Origin: Epiperipatus broadwayi | Taxonomy: Eukaryota; Onychophora; Udeonychophora; Euonychophora; Peripatidae | Direction of reading: 5' to 3' | NCBI GenBank assembly: GCA_028023455.1 | Contig: JAQFVV010013403.1 | Location: forward strand, 1 to 64,000 | DNA length: 64,000 nucleotides | In this document: piece by piece, positions 45,801 to 52,661 of the stretch | Layout of the letters: each line of letters begins with the position of its first letter | How positions within the stretch are numbered: position 1 is the stretch's first letter | Translations under genes and position numbers: made by a program | The notes under the pieces: generated by a model | The model's database searches: none | Told to the model about the DNA's origin: nothing | Seen by the model: only the letters and a program-made list of their open reading frames with translations

Positions 45801-48073
45801 TTTAGTTTAAGCTGCATTCCATATGAAGACTTGTTACTAAATTTTGTACTAATACTTCAGAATGTTTAACCACAAGATCTCATTATTGATTGACTAGCAA
45901 TATTTAAAGGTATTATCCATTTTAGCAAAAGGGCTTCTAATGATAGATGAATAGTTACCGAAAACTCAATGTGGTTTTAGAGAATCCTAGATAAATCAAA
46001 GAAAAATGTCATGAATAGAAGAGTGATTTATATATTGCTTTTAGTAATTTGGTCAAGAGATTTGATTTGATTAATCAAATAGATTTATGATATGAAATTA
46101 ATTGGATGTCCACCAAAGTTTATTTGTATTATACAGCTTCTACATCATGGAGTGAGAGGAAGTATTATTACTACAGGTGGAAAATCTGAGATACTTGAAA
46201 TGAAAATTGGTGTTAAACTAAAATGTGTACTTGCTTTAAAATAGCAAAAATTGGCATCAATATTTTTTGAGGACTACAATGATTCTGATTGCCAAGAAGA
46301 AACTTGTTAATATAAAGAGTGTAGGGCATTAAGCTTGATATTGCATACTTGGAAAATATTGAGGATTTTAACTCAAAGAATATATGCAAAGTTAGAATAT
46401 TATATTGGAGAAGACCAAAATAATTTTTGAAGTGAAGTTATATAAGGTATGCTGTTGAATTTGTTAGAATGATGATGGAGATATATATTGAAAAAAAGAG
46501 AAAGGAATTAGTATCTGTTTGATTATAATAATGTGGAATAGACTTATGAATATCTTGAAGAATGAGCGAGTGTATTATAAGAAAAGAAAATTTATTTGGA
46601 ATATGTACAAGGGTGAGACAAAATCTGCATTCTAGTTTATTAAAACTTCTCGGCTGCACTATCTTATCAGCATTTTCAGTACAATATCAGTCTCCCCATT
46701 CACAGCTGTGCAGTTTTGAATGCATTATATCAGTTCAGATATGACTGTGGTGTGACAATAATTGCTTCTATTGCAATTTTTACGAAAGAGCAGCATGCAG
46801 TTATTAGTTTTTTGTGATTTGAGAGTATTTTTGGTGCATATTTATCAAAGACTTTATGCACAGTACGAGGAAAGTGTTTTGTTGCGAAGAAGTGTGTATG
46901 AATGGATAGAAAGGTTGTGCAAGTGTCAGCCTCTACCGGATTGATGAGTTACAGTGAATTATGTGGCAAATCATTTGCAAATCTCCCTTATGCAATAATC
47001 TATGATAGATAGACTTGAGTTTCAAAAAGTTAATGTGGGATGAGTAACTGAAACAGCTCAGGGAAGAGCACAAATTGAAGCATTTGGACATCTGCAAACA
47101 AAATTTGAACTGATATTCTAAGGATGGTAAAAATTTCTTAAAAAGAATCATTACTGGTGATAAGATATGGATTCACCATTGCAAATTTTTGAAGAGAGAG
47201 TTAAAAAAGAAATTGGTCAAGTGCTTTGCAAGGAGTGTATATTATTATATGGTTGTAACATGTGCACACTAAATAAGAAACTTATAGATTGGAGGCTTTT
47301 GAAATATTAAGTACAAAGAAGAATATAAAGGTTTAATGGGTTAGATAGAATAACAAATTAGAAAGTTTGGTTAGAGTGGATGAAAAGAGAAGATTGATTA
47401 GATAAACTGTGAGAAACTTGATTTTGTAAGAAGGAAGAATTGTTTAATGAGAGATATTTTGAATGAAGTGGTAGATGATAGTAGAAGGGATGAAGGAGAT
47501 TGATCTTAGTCAATGATATTAAGAATGAAATGAATTACACAGAGTTAAAGATTCAAGCAATGAATAGAATAAAACTGAAAAAAATTGAATTGGTTGTGTG
47601 ATTGTTTTCTGAATCTGCTCTGGAAAAGAATCGTAAAATGATTGGAACATTTAAAAAAATATTGCAATATGGATTACGATTCAAATAAAGACCACGTTTG
47701 AAAAAAAAAAAATTGTGACATATAGATTATGTTATGGATTAAATTTGGGAAGAAGATTAATTTAAATGATAAAGAGATATGAACGTATTTTATTAGAATA
47801 CAAATTGTTTTCCAGTAGAATTATATTAGTAATATATTAAATACATAATTTTTTTAAAAAATATTTCATATACATTTTTTTTTTTCAGAAGCCAGTTGTG
47901 ATAAAGCCAATTCTGATGACGTATTGTGCAAAATTTGTATGGATGCTGCCATAGATTGTGTCTTATTGGAATGTGGTCATTTAGTTGCATGTACAAAGTG
48001 TGGAAAAAGATTAGCAGAATGTCCTGTTTGCCGACAGTTTGTTATAAGAGTTGTACATATCTTCAAAGCGTAA
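6721..48073 (+). CDS. RNF34: RNF34/RFFL-type E3 ubiquitin ligase (CARP family), whole gene
   Basis: Five exons (6721-6858, 37424-37690, 41479-41640, 44648-44855, 47889-48073) join in frame to 319 codons plus stop. Domains: start peptide MGTGAIRGQ, shared with vertebrate RNF34; FYVE-like zinc finger with four CxxC pairs (C33/36, C49/52, C57/60, C76/79); SAP-like motif about 92-127; Ser/Glu-rich linker about 136-189; second SAP-like motif about 215-249; C-terminal C3HC4 RING (C272, C275, C287, H289, C293, C296, C303, C306). Known family members are endosome- or membrane-associated RING E3 ligases that ubiquitinate apoptosis regulators such as p53 and caspase-8/10. Vertebrate proteins are about 360-370 residues, so this one is slightly short, mainly in the linker. 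All splice sites are GT-AG. RNF34 and RFFL are vertebrate paralogues, so the symbol stands for the common ancestor-type gene. Confidence 0.93.
10544..10610 (-). repeat. Fragment related to the hAT-like element at 12377-12758
   Basis: This short segment (AAGGCCACCATGTG, then ACAAAGGCAC) resembles the reverse complement of 12705-12770. The two therefore look like inverted relics of one repeat family. It is too short to classify alone. Confidence 0.4.
10612..11090. repeat. Diverged tandem repeat, period about 230-240 bp
   Basis: Segments starting near 10612, 10850 and 11058 share blocks such as ATAAAATTTATATRTAAATAA and TGTAAATATTTWTTATTTAAA, followed by AAGAGRAATAYT. Two diverged units and part of a third are visible, with no coding capacity. 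Confidence 0.55.
12377..12758. mobile_element. Probable non-autonomous DNA transposon (hAT-like)
   Basis: The left end is CAGTGCTGGCC and the right end is GGTGGCCCTG, which suggests GGCC-rich inverted termini of the hAT-like kind. The interior has no transposase. I see no clean 8-bp target duplication, so the boundaries are approximate. Confidence 0.35.
13019..13644 (-). mobile_element. Solo LTR of a retrotransposon
   Basis: On the minus strand this 626-bp block starts TGTTAT and ends ATAACA, the short inverted termini expected of an LTR. In the same direction it shows a TATA-like ACTATAAAG near 13270, then AATAAA near 13215, giving a U3-R-U5 order. It is GC-richer than its flanks. No gag-pol sequence borders it, so it is probably a solo LTR. 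The flanking 5-mers (CATTT and CAACT) match only partly, so the target duplication is decayed or the ends are slightly off. Confidence 0.6.
14162..14358. repeat. Foldback element with 84-bp arms
   Basis: Arms 14162-14245 and 14275-14358 are about 90% reverse-complementary around a 29-nt spacer. The inner ends read AGGAATGTC and GACATTCCT; the outer ends read AATGTTTA and TAAACATT. There is no coding capacity. It would form a long hairpin in the pre-mRNA of the host gene. Confidence 0.85.
15192..15521 (+). pseudogene. LINE ORF2, endonuclease N-terminal part
   Basis: 109 codons, from an ATG to an in-frame TAG. About 60 basic residues precede the APE endonuclease start. The asparagine of NMQGG and the catalytic-type glutamate of ETHL are both present. 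The frame resumes after the stop with the glycine-rich GGGIGVI block near 15556 and continues to GDMNGG near 15780. Confidence 0.8.
16433..17236 (+). pseudogene. LINE ORF2, reverse transcriptase fingers/palm part
   Basis: A 267-codon open stretch. It includes [12 protein letters not shown] (RT motif 0/1 region), [23 protein letters not shown] and [13 protein letters not shown], the last holding the first catalytic aspartate. It ends at a TGA (17234-17236). The palm continues in another frame at 17226-17567 with [10 protein letters not shown] and FADD. FADD replaces the more usual YADD; the Asp pair is kept. Confidence 0.85.
17798..18601 (+). pseudogene. LINE ORF2, thumb and C-terminal zinc knuckle
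   Basis: An open stretch of 267 codons after the palm. It runs through [14 protein letters not shown] and [17 protein letters not shown] and ends with CKLC-x8-H-x4-C, the CCHC knuckle typical of many APE-type LINE ORF2 proteins. The same order of blocks is seen in the minus-strand relative at 30.7-34.2 kb. Confidence 0.75.
19695..20345. repeat. Three-copy repeat cluster (two direct, one inverted)
   Basis: Unit 1 (about 19695-19945) and unit 2 (about 20030-20225) are direct copies sharing ACTGTTATATTCAATCA, RGAAACTYRATC and ACCTAAATTCA. A shorter inverted copy (about 20245-20345) carries AATATAAAATCTTCATGCTC, which is reverse-complementary to the end of unit 1. Units 2 and 3 form a loose foldback. 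No coding potential is seen. Confidence 0.7.
21720..23355 (-). mobile_element. Possible LTR-element remnant with a TATA promoter
   Basis: Patches at 21.72-22.06 and 22.42-22.88 kb are clearly less AT-rich than their surroundings. On the minus strand, GTATAAATAG (near 22.85 kb) is followed about 25-30 nt later by an initiator-like CAGTTAGTCAGG, as in arthropod LTR promoters. A polyadenylation-like AATAAA lies near 22.20 kb. Minus-strand TGTTGGCATAT near 23355 could be an LTR start. No gag-pol protein is present and the ends are uncertain. Confidence 0.35.
24852..24991. repeat. 70-bp perfect-register tandem duplication
   Basis: Two units of 70 bp (24852-24921, 24922-24991) start ATGCTAGACAACAAAAG and differ at only a few bases. 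A recent local duplication in intron 1. Confidence 0.95.
27160..28175 (+). mobile_element. 5'-truncated Penelope-like retroelement with GIY-YIG domain
   Basis: From about 27182 the frame reads [11 protein letters not shown], then [15 protein letters not shown], the conserved region after the reverse transcriptase palm in Penelope-like elements. After frame damage it resumes near 27647 with [15 protein letters not shown] and RIKEHRNAF, the GIY-YIG-type endonuclease with the cysteine-bearing insert typical of these elements. NTKIL and the C-terminal end follow, up to a stop at 28121-28123. A TGA (27710-27712) replaces a likely arginine codon. The RT core is missing, so the copy is dead. A hammerhead-like relic follows immediately at 28125-28165. 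Confidence 0.85.
28125..28165 (+). ncRNA. Hammerhead-like relic in the Penelope-like element tail
   Basis: CTTGATAATGG, a GG-rich/CC-rich stem (GGTGG with CCGTC, two wobbles) and CGAAATATCAG start 1 nt after the element's stop codon. Hammerhead motifs are known in the terminal regions of Penelope-like elements. Here the CUGAUGA box has decayed to UUGAUAA while GAAA is kept, so I expect no activity. Confidence 0.45.
28546..28675 (+). repeat. Dispersed repeat R1, copy C
   Basis: Same strand and order of blocks as 1795-1923: CTTTTCTTCCAT, TAAGCTTGTGGTTAA, GAGGTCCCTACTATTGCATT, GAGGTTATAGCCTC, AAATATTACTT. About 80% identical by eye. Confidence 0.75.
29959..30025. repeat. Short perfect hairpin, 26-bp arms
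   Basis: Arms 29959-29984 and 30000-30025 are reverse complements around a 15-nt loop (CACAAAGCGCATGTA). They look like the conserved core of a small foldback. There is no coding or terminator context for it. Confidence 0.85.
31291..31545 (-). mobile_element. Single-arm copy of hammerhead-bearing repeat HHR-1, decayed
   Basis: About 250 bp aligning, on the minus strand, with each arm of the foldback at 43947-44485. Shared blocks: CTGTCCATTAAAG-like, TGCTATCTTAATATAAA, ACTGATGAGTGCTGG, and a B-box-like GAGTTCAAAGCCC at its end. It is inserted in the decayed minus-strand LINE between its thumb and zinc knuckle. Confidence 0.75.
31391..31434 (-). ncRNA. Inactivated hammerhead motif in the HHR-1 copy
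   Basis: CUGAUGA is intact and stem II (GUGC/GCAU) can form, but the GAAA box is AAAA and the stem I partner is mismatched (CCCAA with UUAGG). It is homologous to the intact motifs at 44052-44095 and 44293-44336. Predicted inactive. Confidence 0.6.
31721..31873. repeat. Foldback with 46-bp arms
   Basis: Arms 31721-31766 and 31828-31873 are almost perfect reverse complements (outer TTTATATAACTTAAAC and GTTTAAGTTATATAAA) with a spacer of about 61 nt. It lies within the decayed minus-strand LINE, so it inserted later. Confidence 0.85.
33167..33285. repeat. Foldback/MITE with 24-bp arms
   Basis: CCATATAATACTAAATCATC begins the left arm at 33167-33190; its reverse complement is at 33262-33285; the spacer is 71 nt. 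It sits inside the RT region of the decayed LINE, separating the AAKMVIRV block from the WKGVRIRLL block. Confidence 0.8.
33335..33437 (+). mobile_element. tRNA-derived SINE with A-tail and 15-bp target duplication
   Basis: A tRNA-like head (GCATTGG ... TGGTCGAGAGATCAGCGCGAC ... GGGTTCGCGTCCC) carries recognisable A and B boxes. A short A-run follows. The unit is bounded by perfect direct repeats AACTATAATTATGAT at 33320-33334 and 33438-33452. The anticodon arm and a 6/7-bp acceptor-like stem can still pair. A second copy lies at 60230-60338 on the minus strand. The A-tail and target duplication show retroposition, so it is not a standard tRNA gene. Confidence 0.88.
37424..37690 (+). CDS. RNF34: Ligase exon 2: rest of FYVE-like finger and first SAP-like motif
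   Basis: 89 codons, phase 0 at both ends; acceptor GTTACAG, donor GTAAGA. It encodes CATC, CRNC and CIKC (zinc-binding pairs two to four), then [15 protein letters not shown] and EKKDLVDLI, the SAP-like helix-turn-helix of the CARP family. Placing an intron inside the zinc finger fits the joined protein. Confidence 0.93.
40479..41120. mobile_element. Large foldback element HHR-2, about 640 bp
   Basis: The left arm (about 40479-40720) and right arm (about 40880-41120) are diverged reverse complements. Shared blocks, read from either end: AGTAAGTAATAATAG, GATCTAATGCACCTT and CAGCTGCTA-CATTTA-CTCTCTTTTATA. The centre contains a roughly 100-bp direct duplication built on TTTTCAATCTAARYCAACTA, plus an inverted third piece (GGCTTAGATTGAAAA at about 40869). 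Possible decayed flanking repeats are TATAAAACTT and CATAAAAGTT. The left arm carries a hammerhead motif. Confidence 0.75.
40559..40596 (-). ncRNA. Near-intact minimal type I hammerhead ribozyme motif (HHR-2)
   Basis: On the minus strand: CUCA, CUGAUGA (40592-40586), a 13-nt stem-loop II (AAGC...AUUU, weak: two A-U, one G-U, one mismatch), GAAA, then C-AA-G as a one-pair stem III, UU and UGAG. Stem I pairs CUCA with UGAG. Cleavage is predicted after 40563. Minimal stem III is typical of metazoan retroelement hammerheads. The right-arm counterpart (41010-41049) has lost GAAA and keeps GAGC where a GCUU partner would complete stem II. Confidence 0.55.
41479..41640 (+). CDS. RNF34: Ligase exon 3: Ser/Glu-rich linker
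   Basis: 54 codons, phase 0 at both ends; acceptor TTTACAG, donor GTATGA. It encodes a low-complexity linker starting [11 protein letters not shown] and rich in Ser, Thr, Glu and Pro, corresponding to the poorly conserved acidic middle of RNF34/RFFL. It has no domain of its own. Placement rests on splice sites, open phase and position between conserved exons. Confidence 0.85.
42912..43480 (-). pseudogene. KRBA2-like integrase transposon, C-terminal part
   Basis: On the minus strand about 125 codons are open (about 43295-42912): [39 protein letters not shown], then a cysteine-rich end with [10 protein letters not shown] and [12 protein letters not shown]. This matches the C-terminal layout of integrase-type proteins related to KRAB-A domain-containing protein 2 (Ginger-like transposons): a VG.tV.iPiPe.DR segment followed by a C/H-rich tail. 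A stop precedes NVGET, and weak upstream similarity (KIQEAQLSS) extends to about 43480 with breaks. The catalytic integrase core is not seen. Several cysteines expected in the tail are replaced, so the finger is probably lost. Confidence 0.7.
44052..44095 (-). ncRNA. Intact type I hammerhead motif, left arm of HHR-1
   Basis: Identical in sequence to the right-arm motif at 44293-44336 but on the minus strand: ACCAA, CUGAUGA, stem-loop II, GAAA, 2-bp stem III, AUA, UUGGU. The predicted cleavage lies between 44057 and 44056. It is antisense to the host gene. Confidence 0.65.
44293..44336 (+). ncRNA. Intact type I hammerhead motif, right arm of HHR-1 (sense in intron 3)
   Basis: Order 5'-3': stem I strand ACCAA (44293-44297); CUGAUGA (44298-44304); stem II GUGCU/AGCAU with loop GGUUU; GAAA (44320-44323); stem III UA/UA with a CG loop; cleavage triplet AUA ending at 44331; stem I strand UUGGU (44332-44336), which pairs fully with ACCAA. 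All invariant core positions are present. Very short stem III is known from hammerheads in metazoan SINE-like elements and retrozymes and usually lowers monomer activity. It is transcribed in sense with the ligase pre-mRNA, 312 nt before exon 4. It may also pair with the left arm, which would mask it. Confidence 0.7.
44380..44446 (+). other. tRNA-like pol III box region at the HHR-1 outer end
   Basis: GAGATAGTGTGGATAGTTGA resembles a D-arm/A-box and TGAGTTCAAATCC closely fits the B-box GGTTCRANTCC, with tRNA-like spacing. The same sequence occurs inverted at the left end (43947-44010) and in the 31.3 kb copy. Pol III promotion of this family is an inference. Confidence 0.45.
44648..44855 (+). 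CDS. RNF34: Ligase exon 4: second SAP-like motif
   Basis: 69 codons plus one base (phase 1 exit); acceptor AATTAAG, donor GTAAAT. It encodes [20 protein letters not shown], then [18 protein letters not shown], which closely match the region before the RING in RNF34/RFFL (LSDL, S.RQLKEIL, GCCEK.EL). The acceptor lacks a strong pyrimidine tract, but the phase and protein match are clear. Confidence 0.93.
45600..45770 (+). repeat. Possible very decayed HHR-1 copy
   Basis: CCAACTGA.AAGTGCTGGTTC at 45683-45703, followed by ATTGGATCATGG, parallels CCAACTGATGAGTGCTGG ... ATTGGTGATT of HHR-1, with flanks that align loosely. The CUGAUGA box is CUGAAAA and GAAA is lost, so any ribozyme is dead. It could be chance similarity over a short block. 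Confidence 0.4.
45915..46272 (+). pseudogene. RTE-like LINE reverse transcriptase fragment
   Basis: Frame-broken but recognisable: [11 protein letters not shown] (fingers), [10 protein letters not shown] (first catalytic region), then [17 protein letters not shown] and [12 protein letters not shown], in the order found in RTE-type reverse transcriptases. It has many stops and no endonuclease. Confidence 0.65.
46275..46603 (+). pseudogene. LINE reverse transcriptase fragment, upstream of the mariner insertion
   Basis: A different LINE from the one just before it. Blocks in shifted frames: [48 protein letters not shown] and WNRLMNILK, ending at YLEYVQ. The expected palm motifs downstream are replaced by a mariner element, and C-terminal LINE sequence resumes at about 47240. 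Confidence 0.65.
46605..47235 (+). mobile_element. Decayed mariner transposon inside a LINE
   Basis: Blocks in order: [10 protein letters not shown] (about 46783), [22 protein letters not shown] (46851-46916, N-terminal helix-turn-helix region), [11 protein letters not shown] (46953), [17 protein letters not shown]-like (47045-47095) and [16 protein letters not shown] (47131-47180). The last is the RIITGDE.WVhH block that carries the first catalytic Asp of mariner transposases. Stops and shifts abound. Insertion at a TA within the LINE frame fits the surrounding sequence. Terminal inverted repeats are not convincingly visible. Confidence 0.75.
47236..47640 (+). pseudogene. LINE C-terminal domain, downstream of the mariner insertion
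   Basis: [12 protein letters not shown], then [26 protein letters not shown] and [19 protein letters not shown] reproduce the usual C-terminal domain of vertebrate and arthropod LINEs (GCE.WTLNKKL ... RRIL.isW.DriTN.eV ... DDIK ... Y.eLK..A.DR). It probably belongs to the same copy as 46275-46603, with the middle lost at the mariner insertion. Confidence 0.65.
47889..48073 (+). CDS. RNF34: Ligase exon 5: C3HC4 RING finger and stop
   Basis: The first base pair completes a Glu codon split after 44855. The exon encodes [12 protein letters not shown], then the RING: CKIC-x11-C-G-H-x3-C-x2-C-x6-C-x2-C, with residues [20 protein letters not shown], and the conserved end [10 protein letters not shown] before TAA. 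All eight zinc ligands are present, so E2-binding and ligase function look intact. Confidence 0.95.
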
Positions 48074-48540
48074 TTTTTATTAAAAAACAAAATCATATTA
48101 TGCTTCAAATCAACAAAATGAAAAACTAAGGTTTTACTTTAATATGTCATAAGGAAAGACTTTTATTTCATTAAATTTTTGATTTTTTTTTTATTCAGTT
48201 AAAATAATTTATTTTACATTTTAAAAGTGCCATTGAAATGTATATTTTTTTACATAAAAATTCCTAAAACTATGCTAATATGTAAATGTAATTTAATTTT
48301 TTAAAGTTTATTTATGTGGAAGTTATTCAGGTGCTATGTACCTTTTGTATTCTTTTTATTTGTGAAATGTAGCTTTTAATTTTTGTTTTGTTTTAATAGA
48401 TCACTTACGTGTGTTCAAAGTGCATACATTTTTTGATATAAATCTTTTCACTGTATATAAAAATGATTTTACAAAACACATTTATCATCAACTGAAAACA
48501 AACAATAAATTATCATACAAGTCTAATAAATATTATTTTA
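48074..48540 (+). terminator. Ligase 3' UTR with polyadenylation signals
   Basis: AT-rich sequence after the stop. Candidate AATAAA signals at 48504-48509 and 48525-48530 follow the GTGTTCAAAGTG region; earlier AT-rich variants also exist. The exact cleavage site cannot be chosen from sequence alone. Confidence 0.5.
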
Positions 48541-48904
48541 AAAAAAATTAAAGGAAAATGTATTTAATTGTTCATGATATCAATTTAAAATTGTCATCTG
48601 TGCTACAGAGAAGTGAGATTTAAGCAAAATGTTTCAAAAGAAACCTGTTTGGAAAGCATCTACTATATATTTTGAAACAGTTATCATCTGCTAACATGAA
48701 ATTCTTGCCTATAACATTTAGTTCTGTAGTTTTTATTATCTACTGATAGTGGCCGGAATACAAATATTTACAATTGCAGAACAAATTTATCAAAATTATG
48801 TGTCTATAAGGATATGGAATTGATTTTTTTTTTTTTTGAGCTTCAAGCAGAATTATTTCTTATTCATAAAGCTGTGATTGTCTGCTTATTGCAGCCACAA
48901 ATAG

Positions 48905-49060
48905 CAGTATTCCAGTCATCCATTACAAAAGATTCCTGCAATGGCAAACTCTGGATCTCAAAGTCTACATATTATGGTTCCAGTCCCTAACACTTCTAGT
49001 GCTCAAACTTCTTAGCAGCTCCCAGCAATAAATGATTCAATTTTTTTTTTAAGGAAACAT
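48905..49060 (+). pseudogene. Coding-like fragment, unrecognised
   Basis: About 52 codons with normal amino-acid balance in an AT-rich region: QKIPAMANSGSQSLHIMVPV, then PNTSSAQTS, one in-frame TAG (49013-49015), then QLPAINDSI. The Gln/Ser/Pro-rich text recalls a transcription-factor linker, but I cannot name a family. No splice signals bound it. It may be a retropseudogene fragment or chance. Confidence 0.3.
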
Positions 49061-49100
49061 TTATCAGATTAAAATTTAAGTTGTACTAATAATTTATATG

Positions 49101-49655
49101 TAATCATGGGGAAGGAAACCAAAATGTTCAGATGTGCTCTATTAGTATTAATTTCTTTGGACTCATCTGTCAATAGATGTTTTAAAAGCATGGGTGAATC
49201 ATTTATGCTTAGAGTTAATTGTTATATAAACCAACATGTATTAACCATGCTTAGTTTAGGATTTAATTCTATCACAAGCCTGATAATTCAAATTACAAAA
49301 TATTTGTACAAATTTAATTCTATACATCGTAGGAAAGAGACAGTATCTCATTTTTAACTATCCATGACTTTGAATTATCTTAATTTTGAATATCTGTAAT
49401 TAATTTTTATTAGTGATTTATTAGTCATGTGGGAGGAAACCAAAACATTCAAACATGCACTATTGGTATTAATTTGTTTGCATTCGTGTGACAATAGATG
49501 TTTGTTATTTTATAAACCAACATCTATTAACCGTACTTTGCTTAAAGCTTAACAGTTCATATCTGGATGTTTTGGTTTCTTCCCAATATAAGGATGACTA
49601 CAAGAAAAGCACGTCTGAATGTTTTGGTTTCCTTCCACATGATTACAGATTAAAA
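49101..49655. repeat. Repeat cluster: two direct and one inverted copy
   Basis: Units at about 49101-49270 and 49428-49550 share TCATGKGGRAGGAAACCAAAA, a central TATTAGTATTAATTTSTTTG block, CAATAGATGTTT and AACCAACATSTATTAACC. An inverted partial copy at about 49555-49655 ends GGTTTCCTTCCACATGATTA. The composite could form a hairpin. No coding function; the open frame at 49106-49357 lies in the repeat. Confidence 0.7.
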
Positions 49656-51174
49656 TTTGTATTCTAAAAATAGTGCTGATTCTGAAGGAATATTTGTTAT
49701 TTAATTCTAAAATTAATTAAACACTTCCACTTTTACTATTCTTGCAGAATGCAAAAAATACGAGATATATTTTAAAAATAATTTTACTATAGTTATTTTG
49801 TCTTAGTAGATTTTAATTTTGTTTTTACATTTATTTATGTAAATGTTAATTAATACAATGCTTCTAATAGTATGTGATTGTGGAAATGATAGACTTTTGT
49901 CAAGTTGTTTATATTAATGCAAGGAGATGTAAATAACATTCCTTTGTGAAGTTAATGAGGTATTATCATCATCAGATTGCATTGGCAATTCAGTCTTGTT
50001 AGAATTGTTATCTTTCTAAGCACTGAAAAAAACATAAATGGAATCATTTTACATTTACTAAACAAATCTACCAATAGAGGGCGATGCATTGATTTAAACA
50101 ACCTAGGAAAGTTGATCATTCCCATGAAATATGTGAATACCAAAGACTGTGCTAAAGTCAATAATTTGTAACTAATTTCTTGTAATTATGATTTTTTAAA
50201 ACTATTTTTTGCCTGTATTTTATATTTCCATTTAAAGTTTTTTTTCTTCTATTTATGCCAGCATTTTATGGGACCAAAACATCTATAAAGTTACAAAAAA
50301 AGTGGTGTTTAAATTGTTTTTTTTTTTTCACATTAATATTTTTAATAAATGATGCAACTATTATTGTTTGCTTTTATGCTTAATAATTTTATGTTTTAAG
50401 ACATTTATATAAATATTAACCACAAATTAGTATTTTTGTCATTTAATTAAAATATGTAATAGAAATGTCTTGAAACCGTACCATAAATTTTTGTAGTAAA
50501 TCACTTTAGATTTACTTCTTGGGCAGTTAAAAAAAAACAAGCAATAATATACTGATCTCCTACTTTCATTAATGTAATTCTTATCCTCAAGAGTCATAAC
50601 CCATATTTGGATCACTATGTATTCTAATTAAATTGCCATATATAATTTTGATTCATTCTATTTCATTTTATTATCTGGTCTGTATTTATTGCATTAAGAC
50701 TATTTATAAACCTTATTTTTATTTATTATTTGTTTTACTTATAGTTGATATGTGTTTTTCTAAGAGAAAGAGCATATAATTGGAGTTCATAAATTATTAT
50801 TCTTAATCTAGATCACAGACAAAAATAGTAATTCCAATTTGAAAAAGGCTGAATACATTGATTTATATTCCATTGATTAGTGGTGAAATTTTGGTTTTTA
50901 TTTTTTTATTGAGATATGGAGGCTTGTCATTTTTTTAAAAAAGTCATCAAATTCATTTGTCTTCAAATGTATACGTACAATGTGTTGTGAAAAGATGACT
51001 GTTTTTTTCTCCAAAGTGCTTGAAGTGCATCTCTGAATCAATACATGGATTACTTAGTGACATAATTTAGCTATTTATCATAAAAATTTTAATGGACTAG
51101 CATCTCTGATCATGAGTTACTATAAGAAATATGAGTTCATACTCTAACCCCATGATAGAACTATGTGACTAACA

Positions 51175-51365
51175 TTAAATTTTGTTTAAAATGGACAATT
51201 TTTGAAATGATTCAAACTGTATATGGCAGTGAAGGTTTGAATTGCAAGAACATTTTCAAGTGATTTGCAAGATTTCATAAAGATAGGGAGAATATTAAAG
51301 ATGATCTATGAATGTACTAAATATTGTCACTTGTGATCCAGATACGATAGCATCTTTTTGCAGTG
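51175..51365 (+). pseudogene. Mariner-family transposase N-terminal relic
   Basis: FEMIQTVYGSEGLNCKNIF, then a stop, then FARFHKDRENIKDDL. This is the second helix-turn-helix block of mariner transposases (..YG...ls.tqvFeWfkRFk.GRe.ieDd). Only this block is recognisable. It is distinct from the copy at 46.6 kb. Confidence 0.6.
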
Positions 51366-52661
51366 AATCAATAAACTTAGTACTTAGTACATGAATTTAT
51401 TCAGAGGTAGTGCTATAGGTAAATTGGAAAGAAAACTAGTCACCATTTCACTGGGATATAATGTATTTATGGGTTGTGTGTGTGTATATAGATATGAATA
51501 TTTAAAAAAAAAAATCACATTTGTCTTAACATAAATGCTTTACTCTATCTATAAGTATGCTGTGATATTTGGAAAGAGGATTGGCGATAAACTATCATAT
51601 AGTATTATTATTTTGTGATTATTATGAAACGATACTTTTTCTATCTATTCATCAATCACTGAAATAGTTCTTTTTTCCACTAAATGTTGAATAATCAGTA
51701 ATGTTTTTTAGAAATTAATTCAGTTAGCATAAAGTTTTTTTTAATGCTTTCATTTTTCTCAAAAAGCATTTATTTAACACGTGATTAGGAAAATGTTATA
51801 GTCCTATTTCTCATAATTTCAAAAGATTGGCACAATATTGCACATATATATATATTATTAATTTAATTATAATATATTTTATTTAAAATAAAAAATTATC
51901 ATTGAAACAAGAAATAGAAAGCATATTGAAAACAAAAGTGATTTTATTTTTAAAATGTTATATAATATGTGTATGTTTTTGAAATTCTTTTAGATACCTG
52001 AGGATTTCTAAACAAACCTAAAAATTTTTGTAGATAGCAGATAAAGCAAGAAATGAAAATTAAAAAAAAAAAAACACCAGTTGATTAGCTATGTGAATAT
52101 TGACATTATTTCTCTGAAGGGATTAAGTAAAAGCCTTTGCTCATTAGTTACATCAAATTGTGCCTGTTCTTAAAGTAGTTTGTGATTGCTTTTTCCCATT
52201 TATATTTTATTGCATAGTCACACACAATATATCATTTTGTTTTGCATATATGAACATGTTCGTGTGTCTGTTAACAAAATTAATAATCATTTTCCAAAGA
52301 AATATTAATCAAAATAAAATTCATTATATGGAAACGTATGAAAACTTTAATTATCAAAATTCTATTTTTGTTACTATTGCCACTATAGAACAAACATAAT
52401 ATAAACATATATATTAAATTTGACAATAATACATTAAAATTAACATCATTTTCGATTTCGAATTTGTATCTCACTATTTTTACTAATATCGCTATTTATA
52501 TAATGGATAAGACAGGAAGAAAATCGTGATAATTTTCTGAACTGCTGGTTAGGGCTAAATATTATTTCATGATAGACATTCACTCAGGCCAAATCTTGAT
52601 ATGATTCATAAATTGATATTAAACTTTTTCATCTTTATATATTATACTATTTTTTTTAAAT

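Larger units (their letters stand above)
44856..47888 (+). other. Intron 4 of the ligase gene
   Basis: Phase-1 intron of about 3.0 kb; acceptor TTTTTTTTCAG. 44.86-45.60 kb shows nothing recognisable; the rest is LINE and mariner debris listed separately. Confidence 0.85.

Noticed and set aside
49106-49357. 83-codon open frame
   Set aside because: It lies within a duplicated non-coding repeat, and the second copy does not preserve the frame.
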